Shown here: piece after piece, positions 62,826 through 64,000 of the stretch | How the letters are laid out: the number at the start of each line of letters is the position of its first letter | Numbering within the stretch: the first letter of the stretch is position 1 | DNA from: Termitidicoccus mucosus | Lineage (GTDB): Bacteria > Verrucomicrobiota > Verrucomicrobiia > Opitutales > Opitutaceae | Reading direction: 5' to 3' | Assembly (NCBI RefSeq): GCF_038725785.1 | Contig: NZ_CP109796.1 | Span: 3,286,001-3,350,000, forward strand | Length of the DNA stretch: 64,000 bases | Position numbers and translations under genes: made by a program | The notes under the pieces: generated by a model | Database searches by the model: none | What the model was told of the DNA's origin: nothing | The model's input: only the letters and a program-made list of their open reading frames with translations

Positions 62826-64000
62826 TCAGGGTGCCTCCCTGAGCGGCACGCTGTTGTTCTTGCGGGAAATCTCCTCGATGCGGTGATCGGGATCGACCAC
62901 GAGGCGCGCGGCGGCGAGATCGGCGTCCGGGGGAAAAACGAGTTCGATCGATCCGGTTTTTGGATACAGGTCGAGGGGCGCGGGGATCGGGGGAACCGGC
63001 GCGGACGCGAGAATCCCGCCGGAGGCGTCTACGAGGGCGAGCGTCGATGCCGGGGCATCGACCGAGCCGAGATTGTGGACGACGACGCCGAGCACGCCAG
63101 ACGCGCGGCGCGTGATGTCGCGGGGCTCGATGCCGAGATCGGCCCGTTGCGAGTAGGGCGTGCCGGAGGCTGTCTTGCGAAAGCCGAGCACGCTCGTGGC
63201 ACGGGCCGGAAACACGAGGTCGATGTCGTCGTCGCGCCCGAAGGCGTGCGTGCGCGCGGGCTGGATGGAGGCGTCGGCGCGGTGGTCGTTGTCGAGATCG
63301 ATGCCCTGGGTGACTTCCCATTGGCCGGGGTTGAGGACCGGGCCGCCGGTGAGGGTGGCGCGCACGGGCGCACCGTCGAGGTTGCAGACGATAAGCGTGA
63401 ACGCGTCGGGCGTGGCGTCGGGGATGAGGATGGCGAGGCTTTGCGCGGTGGCCGGAGCGTGGAAACGCCAGCTCACGGCATGCCCGTGGAAGATGGAATT
63501 GCGGGCGAGCGCGATGCCGCCGAGGCGCGCGCGCTGGAGGTCGGAGGTGGGCACGCCCACGCGGTCGATCCAGAGCGAACCCTCGGTGTTGATGTATTCA
63601 AGAAGCTGGCACGCGCGAATCTGCGCCGTGTAGGTGTCGGCGAGGAGCGCCGTGTTTCCGGTGAGCTGCCAGCGGAGATACTCGAAGGAGGCGCCGCGCT
63701 GGATGCCCGCGAGGGTGCGGTTCCCGTCGGCGCGGCCCGGGGCGGAAACGGAGCCGGGCGGAACAAAGGCGCGCCCGGCATCGGCCGCGGTCAACCGGGC
63801 CGGATCGACGCGGTCGCGCAGCCCGAGGATGTCGATGGCATTGGCGTTTATGTTGGCGAGGGCGGTCACGCCTCCGTCGAAGACGGGGTCGAGGTATTTC
63901 GGGTCCGACGTCCACTGCCAGGCATTCCAGAAGAGCGGCCAGGGAAAATAGGGATGCACCGGGTCGGCGAGGGCGGCATCGTCCTCGAAGCGGATGATGG
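62826..64000 (-). CDS. Large unidentified protein with CARDB-like C-terminal domain, 5' end beyond the window
   Basis: Open in one frame from the right window edge to the stop at 62826, so at least 391 residues; the N-terminus is missing. A GTG at 63959 is in frame but the frame continues upstream without a stop. The visible part has an enzyme-like region (WNAWQWTSDPKYLDPVFDGG, SFEYLRWQLTGNTALLADTY, YINTEGSLWIDRVGVP), then beta-rich sequence (SLAILIPDATPDAFTLIVCNLDGAPV) and a CARDB-like adhesion module at the end (GVLGVVVHNLGSVDAPAS ... DPDHRIEEISRKNNSV). It may be a polysaccharide-active or surface protein. I do not recognise the family. Confidence 0.65.
   Translation of the reverse strand, partial: IIRFEDDAALADPVHPYFPWPLFWNAWQWTSDPKYLDPVFDGGVTALANINANAIDILGLRDRVDPARLTAADAGRAFVPPGSVSAPGRADGNRTLAGIQRGASFEYLRWQLTGNTALLADTYTAQIRACQLLEYINTEGSLWIDRVGVPTSDLQRARLGGIALARNSIFHGHAVSWRFHAPATAQSLAILIPDATPDAFTLIVCNLDGAPVRATLTGGPVLNPGQWEVTQGIDLDNDHRADASIQPARTHAFGRDDDIDLVFPARATSVLGFRKTASGTPYSQRADLGIEPRDITRRASGVLGVVVHNLGSVDAPASTLALVDASGGILASAPVPPIPAPLDLYPKTGSIELVFPPDADLAAARLVVDPDHRIEEISRKNNSVPLREAP

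Overview
The window is a GC-rich bacterial chromosome segment. Its gene content points to the Verrucomicrobia, most likely an Opitutaceae-type glycan degrader. This is inference from three very large autotransporters, sulfatases, URO-D-like proteins in sugar loci, an Opitutaceae-style TonB receptor without SusD, and two of the autotransporters carrying the GGAI/FxxN repeats best known from chlamydial Pmp proteins (same PVC superphylum). I see no marker gene that fixes the taxon, and no clear tRNA, rRNA, CRISPR array, transposase or phage gene.

Region 1 (1-2.9 kb, + strand): the 3' end of a B12-dependent ribonucleotide reductase gene (nrdJ), a small PH-like membrane protein, and an ACP phosphodiesterase-like gene whose 3' end lies inside a 146-bp palindromic repeat. 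Region 2 (3-9.9 kb, -): a free-standing 2323-residue autotransporter with three 237-residue tandem modules.

Region 3 (10.5-42.9 kb, -): fifteen genes in one direction with gaps of at most about 200 bp and several overlaps, so probably one very long operon or a few nested ones. In transcription order: Ser-type sulfatase, two secreted TIM-barrel hydrolase-like proteins (the second fused to IPT, Ig-like and six NHL repeats), two giant autotransporters, M55 D-aminopeptidase, HpcH/HpaI aldolase, xylose-isomerase-like protein, TonB-dependent receptor, a third hydrolase-like paralogue, a secreted beta-helical protein, sialate O-acetylesterase, Cys-type sulfatase, and two URO-D-like proteins. A GntR/FCD regulator (43.1 kb, +) is divergent from this run. 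Region 4 (44-51.7 kb, -) looks like a second operon: sodium:solute symporter, secreted beta-propeller, GH38 alpha-mannosidase, D-lyxose/mannose isomerase and a third URO-D-like protein. A perfect palindrome, TGTTATAACA, sits in the control region of region 3 and again about 500 bp upstream of region 4, suggesting one regulon. Together regions 3 and 4 look like a dispersed utilisation system for a sulfated, acetylated, mannose-containing glycan or glycoprotein: desulfation and deacetylation outside, TonB and SSS uptake, mannosidase, isomerase and aldolase steps inside.

Region 5 (51.7-53.2 kb): about 1.5 kb without a convincing gene but with structured sequence. Region 6 (53.2-62.6 kb, +): a translationally coupled cellulose synthase operon, bcsA-bcsB-bcsZ-bcsC, ending with a GGDEF-EAL c-di-GMP enzyme. 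BcsA carries a PilZ domain. bcsB is split by a frame change near its 5' end. Region 7 (62.6-64 kb): a perfect 29-bp inverted repeat and the 3' part of a large unidentified secreted-type protein with a CARDB-like end.

All family assignments come from reading motifs and translations by eye; no database search was run.
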